Source: Lysinibacillus sphaericus OT4b.31 | GTDB lineage: Bacteria > Bacillota > Bacilli > Bacillales_A > Planococcaceae | DNA: 56,648 nucleotides | Reading direction: 5' to 3' | NCBI RefSeq assembly: GCF_000392615.1 | Contig: NZ_KB933398.1 | Span: forward strand, 4,040,374-4,097,021 | Part shown: positions 56,560 through 56,648 of the stretch, piece after piece | How positions within the stretch are numbered: position 1 is the stretch's first letter | Layout: each line of letters begins with the position of its first letter | The notes under the pieces: generated by a model | What the model was told of the DNA's origin: nothing | Databases searched by the model: none | What the model saw: the letters and a program-made list of their open reading frames with translations, nothing else | Position numbers and translations under genes: made by a program

Positions 56560-56648
56560 AGTCGCCAAGAGGTGACGCAGTAAACGCAACAAAATGAACC
56601 TTGAAAACTGAACAAGCAAAACGTAATTAATAAAGTTTTTAGTAGCGA
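56560..56648 (+). other. Start of the rRNA operon leader (16S gene beyond the window)
   Basis: The segment contains AACCTTGAAAACTGAACAAG, a sequence that recurs in Bacillales rRNA leaders and 16S-23S spacers and includes a boxA-like part. The 16S rRNA gene should begin shortly after the window ends. An rRNA operon right of gyrA is the usual Bacillus arrangement. Confidence 0.75.

Overview
The window is a low-GC Firmicutes chromosome segment around the replication origin. Gene order and protein character fit Bacillales, most likely a Lysinibacillus-type Planococcaceae member. This assignment rests on recalled synteny and protein features, not on a search. The origin lies at about 46.0-48.0 kb: DnaA-box arrays flank dnaA, and an AT-rich unwinding stretch precedes dnaN. 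Nearly all genes left of it are on the minus strand and those right of it on the plus strand, so transcription follows the forks. Exceptions are the orphan gene at 2087, yitT, the DUF3267 gene and yyaC.

Layout. 0-2.6 kb: malate:quinone oxidoreductase and an unknown plus-strand protein. 2.7-12.4 kb: an accessory, decayed region with an MBL-fold hydrolase, an AraC/substrate-binding-protein fusion with Fur boxes, a HelD-type helicase, a cupin, a siderophore-binding lipoprotein and a second AraC regulator. It also holds IS3 and IS1182-like remnants, a duplicated block of about 100 bp and an orphan Fur-box promoter. The region abuts the 3' end of rlmH. Copies of the last bases of rlmH recur at 9.37 and 6.58 kb and look like the att sites of SCC-type elements.

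12.4-20.4 kb: the conserved rlmH, CxxH/CxxC protein, HtrA-like protease and walRKHIJ block, which governs cell-wall homeostasis. 20.8-31.5 kb: a LysM/G5/M23 endopeptidase, yitT, purA, dnaB, rplI, gdpP, yybS and the rpsF-ssb-rpsR operon. 31.6-36.1 kb: a DUF3267 protease-like membrane protein, ychF, DUF951, a MscS channel, yyaC and DUF554. 36.2-45.9 kb: parB, parA, noc, rsmG, mnmG, mnmE, jag, yidC, rnpA and rpmH, the classical origin-left block with parS sites. 46.5-56.4 kb: dnaA, dnaN, yaaA, recF, gyrB, gyrA and a degenerate HD-GYP protein. The window ends inside the promoter and leader of an rRNA operon.

Most of the window is housekeeping. The novelty lies in three places: the rlmH-proximal accessory region (SCC-like att repeats, and an AraC-lipoprotein ORF carrying an internal Fur-controlled promoter and its own start); DnaA-box clusters outside oriC at rlmH and at mnmE/jag; and several unexplained structured intergenic elements.
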